Positions 1 through 11,383 of a DNA stretch of 64,000 nt are shown here, one piece after another (the first letter of the stretch is position 1; every line of letters starts with the position of its first letter). The position numbers and the translations under genes were made by a program. The stretch comes from Mesorhizobium sp. L-2-11 (GTDB lineage: Bacteria > Pseudomonadota > Alphaproteobacteria > Rhizobiales > Rhizobiaceae). The stretch covers positions 1,690,001-1,754,000 of the forward strand of contig NZ_AP023257.1 of assembly GCF_016756595.1 (NCBI RefSeq). Direction: 5' to 3'. The notes beneath the pieces were generated by a model. It did no database searches. It was not told the DNA's origin and saw only the letters and a list, made by a program, of their open reading frames with translations.

Positions 1-344
1 GATTTGCGGTGAGCTTCTTGGCTCTCCGCCTGTTCTGTTTGACATCGTAAAGAGAAGATTTGTTCGAACTTCATGGCCCGAAAGGATCATGATTTGTCGC
101 GGGAGACGCTCAATCTCCCGCATATGATGGGTTTGCCTAACCGCACCCTCGAACCGATCTCGAGAAGCTGGTCTTTTTGTGCCAATGACATCAGGCGACA
201 ATCCTGCACAGGATTGAGCCGAGGCGACGATCTCTTGGAGGTCGCGCTGAGCGATGATCCTTCGGATCACGCTGAAGCAAAAATCCTTCGGGATTTGGCT
301 GAAGCGACGATCCCTTTGGGATCGCGCTGGTGGGTATTGGCAAT
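1..344 (+). other. 16S-23S internal transcribed spacer (3' part)
   Basis: This stretch precedes the 23S gene and should be the 3' part of the rRNA spacer; the 16S gene and spacer tRNAs would lie off the left edge. I see no tRNA in it. The last third (194-330) consists of five short hairpin units in tandem, listed separately. An open frame across 73-453 runs into the 23S gene and is not considered coding. Confidence 0.8.
194..330 (+). repeat. Five tandem mini-hairpins in the rRNA spacer
   Basis: Five degenerate hairpin units of about 25-29 bases follow each other, centred near 208, 237, 262, 289 and 316. The shared pattern is GCGAC, then ATCC, a TTC-like loop, GGAT, then CGCTGA. Stems include CAATCCTG/CAGGATTG (199-216), TGATCC/GGATCA (255-269) and CGATCCC/GGGATCG (308-324). 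A copy of the same unit lies inside the 23S gene at 1572-1598. They may be processing stems or expanded copies of a small palindromic repeat. Confidence 0.75.
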
Positions 345-350
345 GAGAAC

Positions 351-3168
<2,818 letters not shown>

Positions 3169-3183
3169 GTTCTCATTCCCTAT

Positions 3184-3208
3184 GCCCATCTGACGAAGTC
3201 AGATGGGC
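3184..3208 (+). other. Perfect hairpin between 23S and 5S
   Basis: GCCCATCTGAC (3184-3194), loop GAA, then GTCAGATGGGC (3198-3208) form a perfect 11-bp stem just after the 23S terminal stem. It has no strong U run, so an rRNA processing stem is more likely than a terminator. The rest of the 23S-5S spacer (3209-3442) shows GC-rich short palindromes but no gene. Confidence 0.6.
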
Positions 3209-3442
3209 TGTTCTCACTCACGCTCGTTCCGCCCTGCGGGCGGCGCTACGTGGGTGCGGCGCATCGGCGCCGACGGTCGGTCGACCTTGCGAAGCTTCGC
3301 TTCGAAAGGCGCCAGGACCAAAGAACGGTAAGGCACATATAAGACCAGCGAACAGCTCAGAGAGCAGAAAATAGGCTTCCCTATTGGCTACTTCCTCATC
3401 GCTATTCGCTCAAAAAGCTTCTCGAACAACGTGCGCTTTGCC

Positions 3443-3560
3443 GACCTGGTGGTTATGGCGGAGCGGCTGCACCCGATCCCATTCCGAACTCGGCCGTGAA
3501 ACGCTCCAGCGCTGATGGTACTTCGTCTCAAGACGCGGGAGAGTAGGTCGCTGCCAGGTC
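3443..3560 (+). rRNA. rrf: 5S ribosomal RNA
   Basis: The sequence begins GACCTGGTGG and ends CTGCCAGGTC; these ends pair as helix I of 5S rRNA. The core contains the conserved CCCGATCCCATTCCGAACTC block and the GGGAGAGTAGGTCG 3' domain. The length of 118 bases is normal for an alphaproteobacterium, and the place after 23S in the rRNA operon agrees. Confidence 0.95.
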
Positions 3561-3671
3561 TGCAAAACGCACGTTGGATCTTCACCTTCACATCGTACTT
3601 TCCAAAAATCGAAAATGGGTCGATGTGTGGAAAATCTTCTCTCTACCAAAAGGCCCGCCAATCGGGAACTC

Positions 3672-3692
3672 GGGCCGCGCAAGCGGCCCTTT
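3672..3692 (+). terminator. Hairpin after 5S rRNA
   Basis: GGGCCGC (3672-3678), loop GCAA, GCGGCCC (3683-3689), then TTT. It could act as a partial terminator or processing stem between 5S and the following tRNA-fMet. Confidence 0.5.
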
Positions 3693-3743
3693 CAGTTGGC
3701 GCAAGCTTGATTCCAGTGAGCCAAGGCTTACTTCTGAAGTTGA

Positions 3744-3820
<77 letters not shown>

Positions 3821-3824
3821 AACA

Positions 3825-3853
3825 AAAACGGCCCGCATCACGCGGGCCGTTTT
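3825..3853 (+). terminator. Rho-independent terminator of the rRNA operon
   Basis: AAAACGGCCCGC (3825-3836), a five-base loop, then GCGGGCCGTTTT (3842-3853) form a strong stem ending in a T run directly after tRNA-fMet. This is the likely end of the rRNA-tRNA transcript. Confidence 0.9.
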
Positions 3854-4028
3854 GCGTTTGGAGGCTGGCGCAGTCGAGTTGAAGTTCTGCAAGGAGGCTG
3901 TACGATGGCGGCTTCCGCTTGCTCGGCGGTTTTCCGTTCTTCGCTATGGAACCAACAGCCGGGCCGAATGGTTCCAGCCGTTTGGCCGCGCCGCCATGCA
4001 GATCCGGCGCGTCCCTAAGGTAATCAGG

Positions 4029-4433
4029 ATGTTCAAGAATAGGTATTATGCCGAAGCTGTATTGGTTGTCGGAGCGTTGATCATGGGTGGCGAGAAAAGT
4101 GCCGTTCAAGCGCAGGAGCGCGATGAGACAGTGGTCCGCGTTGCCGAATTGGTAATCGATCCGGCCCAGCTCGACGCCTACAAGGCCGCCGTCAAAGAAG
4201 AGATGCAAGACGCCATCGATTTCGAACCGGGCGTGCTGGCCATCTACTCGGTGGCAGAGAAGGACAAGCCGAATAGTCTTCGGTTCTTCGAGATATACGC
4301 CAGCGAGGAAGGGTATCGGGCGCATATCGCATCGCCGCATTTCAAGAAATATGTCGCGACGACGCAGTCGATGATCCTGTCGCGCAAATTGATCGAGACC
4401 GTGCCGGTTCAGCTCAGCGCGAAGCCACGGTGA
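4029..4433 (+). CDS. Exported ABM-domain protein (putative quinol monooxygenase-like)
   Basis: A 134-residue protein. The ATG at 4029 is chosen because it gives a hydrophobic signal-like segment (residues 8-20, VEAVLVVGALIMG-type) and has AAGG upstream; the open frame extends to 3852 but that part reads into the terminator. Residues about 35-120 match the dimeric alpha/beta-barrel (ABM) fold, with the typical YASEEGYRAHIASPHFKKY stretch (90-108). Family members oxidise quinols or degrade haem, but many have no known role, so function is unassigned. It stands alone between the rRNA operon and an opposite-strand regulator. Confidence 0.7.
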   Translation: MFKNRYYAEAVLVVGALIMGGEKSAVQAQERDETVVRVAELVIDPAQLDAYKAAVKEEMQDAIDFEPGVLAIYSVAEKDKPNSLRFFEIYASEEGYRAHIASPHFKKYVATTQSMILSRKLIETVPVQLSAKPR

Positions 4434-4582
4434 CGGCCGTGCATGTTGGGCGCGCCCGCGCTGAACTAATTTAGATAAGCACGTTCGCAACGGAAGAAGT
4501 GCCAGAGTCCCACGCCGCAAGCTGACTCAAGCCGCGGTATCCGGCACGGAAGCGATTATGCGGTCGGGTTCAGGCCGCGCCC

Positions 4583-5410
4583 CTACCGCAGGCTTTCCAG
4601 CTCGCGGATGCGTTTGGCGCCGTCGGCCTCGAGCTGCCGGGTGACGGCGCCGATCAGCGTTTCGGCAACGACGAAAAGCGCCGCCGAGGAGTCCCAGGCC
4701 GAGGGCACGGCGGTGCGCCCGGCGATGACATGGCGGGCGAAGCGGGCGATCGGCGACAGCCACTGGTCGGTGAACAGCACGATCTGCACGCCACGCTGAT
4801 GTGCCGTCTCGGCGAAGCGAACCAGGCTGTCCTGGTAGCGCCTGATGTCGAAGATCACCAGCACGTCGCGCTTGCCCATGTCAATCAGCCGGTCGCGCCA
4901 GACGCTTTCCTGTCCGGCGAGGTGAAAGACGTTGGGCTGGATGATGGCGAGGTGGGCGGCCATGTAGCGCGCCAGCGGATCGGTGAAGCGGCCGCCGATC
5001 AGGAAGGTTTTGCCACGCCGGTCGGCAAGTTTTGCGACGATGTCGGCAAGCTGCTTTTCAGACAGGTGCCTGAACGTCTCGCGCATATTGTCGAGCGTTG
5101 CCTCCAGCATCGGCGAGACCGCGCCGCCGTTCGGCGATGGCGGGTTGAGCGTCCGTGAGGCCGGCGACTGCAGTTGCGCCGCCAATTCGTCCTGCAGCGC
5201 CGACTGGAATTCCGGGTAGTTCTGGAAGCCGAGCCGGGCGACGAAACGCAGGATGGTCGGCGAGGAGACGCCGGCAGCAGCCGAAAACTCGGCGACGGTC
5301 TTCAGGCCGATCAGCGGGTAGCTGGCGATCAGCGTCTGCGCTGCGCGGCGCTCGCCCGCCGGCATCGTGCCGATGCGGTCCGAGATCAGTTCGGCAATGC
5401 TCGAAATCAT
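4583..5410 (-). CDS. MurR/RpiR family transcriptional regulator
   Basis: A 275-residue regulator. The N-terminal RpiR helix-turn-helix lies at about 35-62 (KTVAEFSAAAGVSSPTILRF) and a sugar-isomerase-like SIS domain follows at about 125-265, which normally binds a phosphosugar or related ligand. The ATG at 5410 is preferred over an upstream TTG at 5470 because a GGGTGGGAAAAG stretch precedes it. It is divergent from the amidohydrolase/TRAP/glutamine-synthetase set and probably controls it; two direct repeats in the divergent gap are candidate operators. The ligand cannot be told from sequence. Confidence 0.88.
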   Translation of the reverse strand: MISSIAELISDRIGTMPAGERRAAQTLIASYPLIGLKTVAEFSAAAGVSSPTILRFVARLGFQNYPEFQSALQDELAAQLQSPASRTLNPPSPNGGAVSPMLEATLDNMRETFRHLSEKQLADIVAKLADRRGKTFLIGGRFTDPLARYMAAHLAIIQPNVFHLAGQESVWRDRLIDMGKRDVLVIFDIRRYQDSLVRFAETAHQRGVQIVLFTDQWLSPIARFARHVIAGRTAVPSAWDSSAALFVVAETLIGAVTRQLEADGAKRIRELESLR

Positions 5411-5437
5411 CTTTTCCCACCCTTGGCCGCTTTGCTG

Positions 5438-5467
5438 AAATCGCATTTGAGCCAAAATCGCGTTTGA
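5438..5467. promoter_or_regulatory. Candidate RpiR operator: two direct repeats
   Basis: AAATCGCATTTGA (5438-5450) and AAATCGCGTTTGA (5455-5467) differ by one base and start 17 bases apart in the gap between the regulator and the divergent operon. The placement suggests autoregulation and control of the operon. No binding data; inferred from position and repetition. Confidence 0.45.
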
Positions 5468-5560
5468 CAAAGCCGGACAAACTGTATGAAATCATCCACA
5501 AGGACGCAATGATGCAAAATACGTAACATACGATACAGCGCTCCCCGGGGACTGCAAACA

Positions 5561-6391
5561 ATGGAGACAGCACGGCCCGCCAGCCCTGCATCGCCTGAAA
5601 CCGTAGGGGTGACGAACCTCGGCGGATCGAGCCCTTTCGTGCTGACCTGCGACCACGCCTCCAACTTCCTGCCGCCGGAATTCGGAACGCTCGGCCTTGC
5701 TGCCGAAGAGCTTTCCCGCCACATCGCCTGGGATCCCGGCGCGCTGCCGGTCGCCCGCCGCATGGCCGCGGCGCTTGACGCGACACTGGTCGAGACCCGC
5801 GTTTCGCGGCTGGTCATCGACTGCAACCGGCCGCTCGATGCACCCGATCTGGTGCCGCCGGTCAGCGAGACCACGGCCATTCCGGGCAATGCCGGCCTGT
5901 CGGAAATGCAGGTTGCCGCGCGCATCGCCCTTTCCTGGCAACCCTTCCACGATGCGGTTGCGAGCATCATCGACACAAGGCTGGCGGGCGGGCTGGAGAC
6001 GCGGCTGGTTTCAATCCATTCCTTCAACCCGGTCTACAGGAGCAAGAGCCGGCCCTGGCATATCGGCGTCATCCATGACGAGGATCGTCGGCTGGCAGCG
6101 CCGCTTGTCGCGGCGCTGCAGCGGCTCGCCGGCGTCACGGTCGGCGTCAACCAACCCTATTCGCCGGCCGACCGCGTTTATTTTACGCTGGAAAGGCATG
6201 CGCGCCCGCTGGGGCTACCCTGCGCGATGATCGAAATCCGCAACGACGAAATATCCGACGAAGCCGGGCAGCGAAAATGGGCGGATCTGCTGACGGGCAT
6301 CTTCGTTGGCATTCACACGCCGGAAGCATCAACGAGTCCTGAGTCCCTGCCGCGGCGCGGCAGGCAGATTCCGGCCCATCCGATCCGATAA
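5561..6391 (+). CDS. N-formylglutamate amidohydrolase family protein
   Basis: A 276-residue protein with hallmarks of the N-formylglutamate amidohydrolase (HutG/FGase) family: an early TCDHASNFLPPEFG segment (about 29-42), a SIHSFNP motif near the centre and a C-terminal MIEIRND motif. These enzymes are zinc hydrolases that free formate from N-formylglutamate, though many paralogs act on other N-acyl amino acids. It is the first gene of the set divergent from the RpiR regulator and is followed 18 bases later by a TRAP permease, so it likely acts on the imported substrate. A second paralog is at 40746. Confidence 0.85.
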   Translation: METARPASPASPETVGVTNLGGSSPFVLTCDHASNFLPPEFGTLGLAAEELSRHIAWDPGALPVARRMAAALDATLVETRVSRLVIDCNRPLDAPDLVPPVSETTAIPGNAGLSEMQVAARIALSWQPFHDAVASIIDTRLAGGLETRLVSIHSFNPVYRSKSRPWHIGVIHDEDRRLAAPLVAALQRLAGVTVGVNQPYSPADRVYFTLERHARPLGLPCAMIEIRNDEISDEAGQRKWADLLTGIFVGIHTPEASTSPESLPRRGRQIPAHPIR

Positions 6392-6409
6392 TTCGACAGG
6401 AAGAGACCG

Positions 6410-6922
6410 TTGCCCCAAGCCGCACAGCTTTTTGTCCGCTACGTTGACGCGATAAACCATCGCGTCGGACGCGTCGCGATGTACCTGCTGTTCGTCATGG
6501 GCGCGATGCTGCTCTACTCGACGCTGTCGCGTATCATTTTCGGCGTGCCGATCAACTGGGTGCTGGAAATGTCGCAGTTCCTGCTCTCCGCCTACTATCT
6601 GGTGGGCGGCGCCTATGCCCTGCAACTCGATCAGCATGTGCGGATGGACCTGTTCTACAGCCGCCTCGATGCAAGGAAGCGTGCTATCACCGACGCCATC
6701 ACCATCCTCTTCGTCATCTTTTTCCTGGTCGTGCTCCTCGGTGGTGGCCTATCGAGCACAAACTACGCCATCCAATACAATCAGAAGAACTACTCGGCCT
6801 GGTCGCCCGTGCTCTGGCCGATCAAGGTGGTGATGACGACCGGAGTCTTCCTGATGTTGCTGCAGTGCATCTCCACCTTCATCAAAGACGTGGCCATTGC
6901 CCGCGGGAGGCCGATCGCATGA
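6410..6922 (+). CDS. TRAP transporter small permease (DctQ type)
   Basis: A 170-residue membrane protein with four predicted hydrophobic segments, the size and pattern of DctQ subunits. The TTG at 6410 follows AGGAAGAG and is taken as start. It overlaps the large permease gene by four bases (ATGA at 6919-6922), showing translational coupling. With the large permease and binding protein it forms a sodium-driven tripartite importer for an organic acid-like solute in the inner membrane. Confidence 0.9.
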   Translation: MPQAAQLFVRYVDAINHRVGRVAMYLLFVMGAMLLYSTLSRIIFGVPINWVLEMSQFLLSAYYLVGGAYALQLDQHVRMDLFYSRLDARKRAITDAITILFVIFFLVVLLGGGLSSTNYAIQYNQKNYSAWSPVLWPIKVVMTTGVFLMLLQCISTFIKDVAIARGRPIA

Positions 6923-8244
6923 GTTCCGAGGCGATCACTCTATTCATGTTCGGAACCATGATGGTGCTGCTCTTTACCGGGCAGCGCGTCTTCGGCGTCA
7001 TCGGCTTCGTCGGTTCGGCGGCGGCACTGTGGCTGTGGGGGCAGGGATCGTTCGAGATGCCCTTCAACGCCTCCTTCCAGGTATTGAACTGGTACCCGCT
7101 GATCACCGTGCCGTTCTTCATCTTCATGGGCTTCATGTTGTCGGAATCCGGCATGGCCGGCGACCTCTACCGGATGTTCCATGTCTGGTTCGGGCCGGTG
7201 CGCGGCGGTCTCGCGCTGGGCACGATCGGCCTGATGGTGCTGATTGCCGCGCTCAATGGCCTGTCGGTCGCCGGCATGGCGATCGGCGCGACGATCGCCC
7301 TGCCGCAGTTGCTGCGCCACGGCTACGACAAGTCGATGGTCACCGGCGTCATCCAGGCGGGTTCCTCGCTCGGCATCCTGATACCGCCGAGCGTCGTGCT
7401 GGTGCTTTACGCCATGATTGCCCGGCAGCCGGTACTGGATCTGTGGCTGGCCGGGGTTGGCCCCGGCCTGCTGATGGCGCTGATCTTCGGTGTCTATGTC
7501 TATCTGCGCTGTCTGATCCAGCCCGAAGCCGGCCCCGCTCTGCCGGCCGAAGAACGCGCGCAGATCACCCGCGCCGAGAAATTCGCCCTGCTCGGGGAAG
7601 GTCTGCTGCCGCTTGCCATCTTCGCCGTCATGATGGGCATGTTCATGACCGGCGTGACGAGCCTGGTGGAAAGCTCGGTGGTGGGGGCGGTTCTGGCGAT
7701 GGCCGGCGCCTGGTGGGCGGGAAACCTGAACCGGAAATCCTTCGAGACGGCGACGCGCAACACGCTGGGCATCAGTTGCATGTTCCTTTGGATCATTCTC
7801 GGCGCGCTGTGCTTCAGCTCGGTCTATGATGGGCTGGGCGCGGTAAAGGCAGTCAAGACGCTTTTGATCGACACCTGGGAGTTCAGCCCGTGGACCATCC
7901 TGGTGCTGATGCTCCTCTCCTTCATCGTCATGGGAATGTTTCTCGACGACACCGCGATGCTCGTCATCGTCGCGCCGCTCTACATCCCGCTGGTTATCAG
8001 CCTTGGCTTCAATCCGATCTGGTTCGGCATCCTTTATACGATCACCTGCCAGATCGCGTACATCACGCCGCCCTTCGGCTATAATCTGTTCCTGATGCGC
8101 GCAATGGCGCCGCCCGAGATCACTTTGGTCGACATCTACCGCTCCATCGTGCCTTTCTTCTTCCTGATGGTGCTGTCGCTGATCATCATCATGATTTTCC
8201 CGCAGATCGCGCTGTGGCTGCCGAGCCTCTTTTCGGGACGATAG
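6919..8244 (+). CDS. TRAP transporter large permease (DctM type)
   Basis: A 441-residue, strongly hydrophobic protein with about twelve membrane segments. Family signatures include the NGLSVAGMAIGATIALP stretch and the SLGILIPPSVVLVLYAMIA region typical of DctM. The start ATG at 6919 overlaps the small permease stop. It forms the transport channel of the TRAP system and is followed by the binding-protein gene about 100 bases downstream. Confidence 0.93.
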   Translation: MSSEAITLFMFGTMMVLLFTGQRVFGVIGFVGSAAALWLWGQGSFEMPFNASFQVLNWYPLITVPFFIFMGFMLSESGMAGDLYRMFHVWFGPVRGGLALGTIGLMVLIAALNGLSVAGMAIGATIALPQLLRHGYDKSMVTGVIQAGSSLGILIPPSVVLVLYAMIARQPVLDLWLAGVGPGLLMALIFGVYVYLRCLIQPEAGPALPAEERAQITRAEKFALLGEGLLPLAIFAVMMGMFMTGVTSLVESSVVGAVLAMAGAWWAGNLNRKSFETATRNTLGISCMFLWIILGALCFSSVYDGLGAVKAVKTLLIDTWEFSPWTILVLMLLSFIVMGMFLDDTAMLVIVAPLYIPLVISLGFNPIWFGILYTITCQIAYITPPFGYNLFLMRAMAPPEITLVDIYRSIVPFFFLMVLSLIIIMIFPQIALWLPSLFSGR

Positions 8245-8348
8245 CATGGGCGATGCGTCGAGGAAGGAACCAAAAAGAGGAAGAATGAGCTTCCCGGAAG
8301 ATCGTGGACCTGCACGCATGCAGGCGTGTCGAAGAGGAGAACGGAACG

Positions 8349-9416
8349 ATGACTGAGCAGAGAAGAAACATAAGCAAGCGCGATTTCCTGCGAAAGGCGG
8401 GATTGACGACCGCAGGCGCGGTCGGCGCGTCCACGCTGGCTATGCCCTACGTCAAGGCACAGAGCCCGATCACATGGCGCCTGCAGACCTATGCCGGCCC
8501 GGCCCTGGCCGAGCACGTCATCAAGAACTCGATCGACTGGTTCAACAAAGCGGCCAATGGCGAGATGGTGATCGAGCTCTACACCGCAGACCAACTCGTC
8601 CCGCAAGGCGAGCTGTTCCGTGCTGTCCAGTCGGGCACGATCGATGCGGCCCAGAGCGACGACGACTCGGCCGCCGCTCCGGTCGACGTCAAGGTCTTCG
8701 GCGCTTATTTCCCGCTCGCGGCGCGCTATTCCCTCGATGTGCCGGCGCTGTGGCACTGGCACGGCCTGAAGGAGATCTGGGAAGAGGCCTATGCCGAGAT
8801 TCCCGACGTGACATGGCTCTCCACCGGGGCCTGGGACCCCTGCAACTTCGGCACGACCAAGCCGATCAAATCCCTCGCCGACCTGCAGGGCCTGCGCGTC
8901 TACACCTTCCCTACCGGCGGCCAGTTCCTGTCGCGCTTCGGCGTGGTGCCGGTCTCGCTTCCCTACGAGGACGTGCAACCCGCCATGCAGACCGGAGAAC
9001 TCGATGGCGTGTGCTGGTGCGGCATCACGGAGATGCATACCGTGGGCTGGGCCGACGCGCTGAAATACTACCTGACGAACCCGCTGTCGGGCGCCTGGGC
9101 CGGCTCCTACTTCGTCAATACCGGGAAGTGGAAGGCTGTGCCCGAGCATCTGCAGCAGCTCTTCCGTCTGGCAATCGACGCCTCGCACTACTACCGGCAG
9201 CATTGGTACTGGGCTGGCGAGGCCAACTACCGCAACACCGGCAAGCTTGAGCTCACCACCATCCCGGATGCGGAATGGGCGAAGGTCGAGGAAGAGGCAG
9301 TAAAGTTCTGGGACGAAATCGCCGCGCAGAGCGAGCGTAGCGCGAAGGTCGTCGAGATCATCAAGAAGTACAATGAGTCGATGAGGAAGGCCGGAGCGCC
9401 CTATCGCTACGGCTGA
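8349..9416 (+). CDS. TRAP transporter substrate-binding protein (DctP type)
   Basis: A 355-residue periplasmic binding protein. The N-terminus has a Tat-like signal (NISKRDFLRKAG, then a hydrophobic stretch and a cut near MPYVKAQ); the twin residues are KR instead of RR. The body fits the DctP fold, with features such as GELFRAVQSGTIDA and the GLRVYTFPTGGQFLSRFG region. GAGGAGAACG precedes the ATG at 8349. It probably delivers an organic acid to the permeases just upstream. The exact ligand is unknown; the next genes (glutamine-synthetase family and aldehyde dehydrogenase) hint at an amine or amino-acid-like compound. Confidence 0.9.
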   Translation: MTEQRRNISKRDFLRKAGLTTAGAVGASTLAMPYVKAQSPITWRLQTYAGPALAEHVIKNSIDWFNKAANGEMVIELYTADQLVPQGELFRAVQSGTIDAAQSDDDSAAAPVDVKVFGAYFPLAARYSLDVPALWHWHGLKEIWEEAYAEIPDVTWLSTGAWDPCNFGTTKPIKSLADLQGLRVYTFPTGGQFLSRFGVVPVSLPYEDVQPAMQTGELDGVCWCGITEMHTVGWADALKYYLTNPLSGAWAGSYFVNTGKWKAVPEHLQQLFRLAIDASHYYRQHWYWAGEANYRNTGKLELTTIPDAEWAKVEEEAVKFWDEIAAQSERSAKVVEIIKKYNESMRKAGAPYRYG

Positions 9417-9429
9417 TTGCGCAGACAAG

Positions 9430-9454
9430 GCCGCCCGCCATGGCGGGCGGCTTT
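9430..9454 (+). terminator. Terminator or attenuating hairpin after the TRAP binding protein
   Basis: GCCGCCCGCC (9430-9439), loop AT, GGCGGGCGGC (9442-9451), then TTT. It may raise the level of binding-protein mRNA over the downstream genes, or end the transcript. Confidence 0.7.
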
Positions 9455-9501
9455 GCGAACATAGCTAAGCTATACGCTGTCGTGGATGCCTGGAGTTTTA
9501 A

Positions 9502-10872
9502 ATGGCCGGAAATTTCTCGTTCGATCAATTGAAGAAGGCGGTCTCCAGCGGTGAGGTCGACACCGTGCTGGCCTGCATCGTCGACATGCAGGGCCGGCTG
9601 GCGGGAAAGCGGTTCCTGGCACAGTATTTCGTCGAGTCCGCCCATGACGAGACGCATGGCTGCAACTATCTCCTGGCCAACGACATCGATATGGAACCGG
9701 TGCCCGGCTACAAGGCGGCGAGCTGGTCGAAGGGTTACGGCGACTTCGTCATGAAGCCGGACCTGTCGACGCTGCGGCGCATTCCATGGCTGGAGAAGAC
9801 GGCGCTGGTGATCTGCGACGTGCTCGACCACCACACCCATGACGACCTGCCGCATTCGCCGCGCGCCATCCTGAAGAAGCAGGTCAAGCGGCTGAGCGAA
9901 CGCGGCTATATCGGCTATTTCGCCTCCGAACTCGAATTCTATCTGTTCAGCGAAACCTACGATTCCGCCCGCAAGAAGCACTGGCAGGGCCTCGACACGG
10001 CCTCGCCCTATATCGGCGACTACCAGATCGGCATCACCACCAAGGAAGAAGGCGTCATGCGCCGGCTGCGCAACGAGATGCAAGCGGCCGGCATTCCGAT
10101 CGAGAACTCCAAGGGCGAGTGGGGGCCTGGCCAGGAAGAAATCAACGTCCGCTATGCCGAGGCGCTCGAGATGGCCGACCGCCACGTCATCCTGAAGAAC
10201 GGCGCCAAGGAGATCGCAGAGTCGGAAGGCAAGGCGATCTCGTTCATGGCCAAGTACAATTACGGGCTGGCCGGCAATTCCAGCCATATCCACAATTCGC
10301 TGTGGAGCGCCGACGGCGAGACGCCGCTTTTCTACGACAAAAAGGCTGAGTGGACGCTGTCGACGCTCGGCCAGCAATGGGCGGCGGGCCAGCTTAGATA
10401 TGCCAGGGAATTCACCTGGTTCCTGGCGCCCTACGTCAACTCCTACAAGCGCTTCCAGGCCGGCACCTTCGCGCCGACCAAGATCATGTGGAGCGAGGAT
10501 AACCGCACCGCCGGCTTCCGCCTGTGCGGCGAGGGCACCAAGGGCATCCGCATGGAATGCCGCATCGGCGGCGCTGACCTCAACCCCTATCTCGCCTTCG
10601 CTGCGCTGATTGCGGCCGGCCTTGCCGGCATCGACGAAAAGCTTGAACTGCAAAAACCCTTCGTCGGCGATGCCTATCAAGCCTCGCAGCTGCCGGAAAT
10701 TCCGAAGACCCTGCGCGATGCCACCGAGACGCTGGCGAAATCGGAGATGCTGAAGCAGGCGCTCGGCGACGGCGTGCTCGAGCATTATGTCCATACGGCG
10801 CACTGGGAGCAGTTCGAATACGACCGCCGCATTACCGACTGGGAACTGCACAGGGGGTTCGAACGGTATTGA
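9502..10872 (+). CDS. Glutamine synthetase family ligase (gamma-glutamylpolyamine synthetase-like)
   Basis: A 456-residue protein of the glutamine synthetase superfamily. The ATP/metal motifs are visible: ASELEFYLF (acidic metal ligands), GPGQEEINVRYAEAL, GNSSHIHNSLW and the RMECRIGGADLNPYLAFAA end segment. The divergence from housekeeping GlnA and the pairing with dehydrogenases resemble PuuA/GlnA-like enzymes that couple glutamate to an amine. In the Puu pathway a gamma-glutamyl amine is then oxidised by an aldehyde dehydrogenase, which is also present here. The true acceptor is unproven. It follows the TRAP genes and ends just before a toxin-antitoxin promoter. Confidence 0.88.
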   Translation: MAGNFSFDQLKKAVSSGEVDTVLACIVDMQGRLAGKRFLAQYFVESAHDETHGCNYLLANDIDMEPVPGYKAASWSKGYGDFVMKPDLSTLRRIPWLEKTALVICDVLDHHTHDDLPHSPRAILKKQVKRLSERGYIGYFASELEFYLFSETYDSARKKHWQGLDTASPYIGDYQIGITTKEEGVMRRLRNEMQAAGIPIENSKGEWGPGQEEINVRYAEALEMADRHVILKNGAKEIAESEGKAISFMAKYNYGLAGNSSHIHNSLWSADGETPLFYDKKAEWTLSTLGQQWAAGQLRYAREFTWFLAPYVNSYKRFQAGTFAPTKIMWSEDNRTAGFRLCGEGTKGIRMECRIGGADLNPYLAFAALIAAGLAGIDEKLELQKPFVGDAYQASQLPEIPKTLRDATETLAKSEMLKQALGDGVLEHYVHTAHWEQFEYDRRITDWELHRGFERY

Positions 10873-10874
10873 CG

Positions 10875-10918
10875 GTGTTGTGATTTATGTTAGTGTTGCG
10901 ATAAATACATCACAACAC
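10875..10918 (+). promoter_or_regulatory. Operator-flanked promoter of the toxin-antitoxin pair
   Basis: GTGTTGTGAT (10875-10884) and its exact reverse complement ATCACAACAC (10909-10918) flank 24 bases. Inside or overlapping them is a promoter-like pair: TTGTGA (10878-10883), 17 bases, ATAAAT (10901-10906). The first arm starts three bases after the synthetase stop codon. Such an arrangement fits autorepression by the antitoxin. Confidence 0.65.
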
Positions 10919-10924
10919 ACGGAG

Positions 10925-11383
10925 ATGATGTTGCCCCAGGGTAGAGGTAAAATCGACAAGGCGTGGTTTCAGGACCAAATGAAAGAGCGTGGCTTGTCGC
11001 TGCGCGGCACAGCAGGCCGTATAGGTATGGACCCAGGCGCGCTGTCTCGGACACTGAATGGTGAACGGCGCATGCAGGTCGATGAAATCCATAAGATCGC
11101 GGAAATTTTCGGTACTTCGGCAAGCGGGGTCCTGCTTCATCTCGGCTCACCGAACGACGGAAGCACCGAAAATACTCAGGCCTGGCGTCGTCGGGGCTTC
11201 ATGGAGGAGCAGGTGGATTTCAAAGGTGCAACGGCAATGAATGACGACGACAAAGATCACATCGTGCCGCCGAGGGGTGCTGATCCGTTGTTTGGATGCA
11301 TGGCCGGGACGCTCACCCTTCTTCCGGATGTCGATTACACCGCACCTGCAGATCCGGATTGGGGCAAGGTGTATGACGACTGA
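10925..11383 (+). CDS. XRE-family antitoxin of a type II toxin-antitoxin pair
   Basis: A 152-residue protein with a helix-turn-helix of the XRE type at about 22-68 (LRGTAGRIGMDPGALSRTLN) and a C-terminal tail (GADPLFGCMAGTLTLLPDVD then YTAPADPDWGKVYDD) that resembles toxin-binding tails of VapB-type antitoxins. ATG codons at 10925 and 10928 are both possible; ACGGAG lies just before. The end overlaps the PIN toxin gene by 11 bases. The gene and its operator separate the synthetase from the aldehyde dehydrogenase, so the module looks inserted into a metabolic operon. Confidence 0.85.
   Translation: MMLPQGRGKIDKAWFQDQMKERGLSLRGTAGRIGMDPGALSRTLNGERRMQVDEIHKIAEIFGTSASGVLLHLGSPNDGSTENTQAWRRRGFMEEQVDFKGATAMNDDDKDHIVPPRGADPLFGCMAGTLTLLPDVDYTAPADPDWGKVYDD

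Noticed and set aside
6940..8319. Long minus-strand open frame (459 codons) opposite the TRAP large permease
   Set aside because: It is rich in Arg, His, Gln and Asp as expected for the antisense of a hydrophobic high-GC gene and lies opposite a clear DctM gene.
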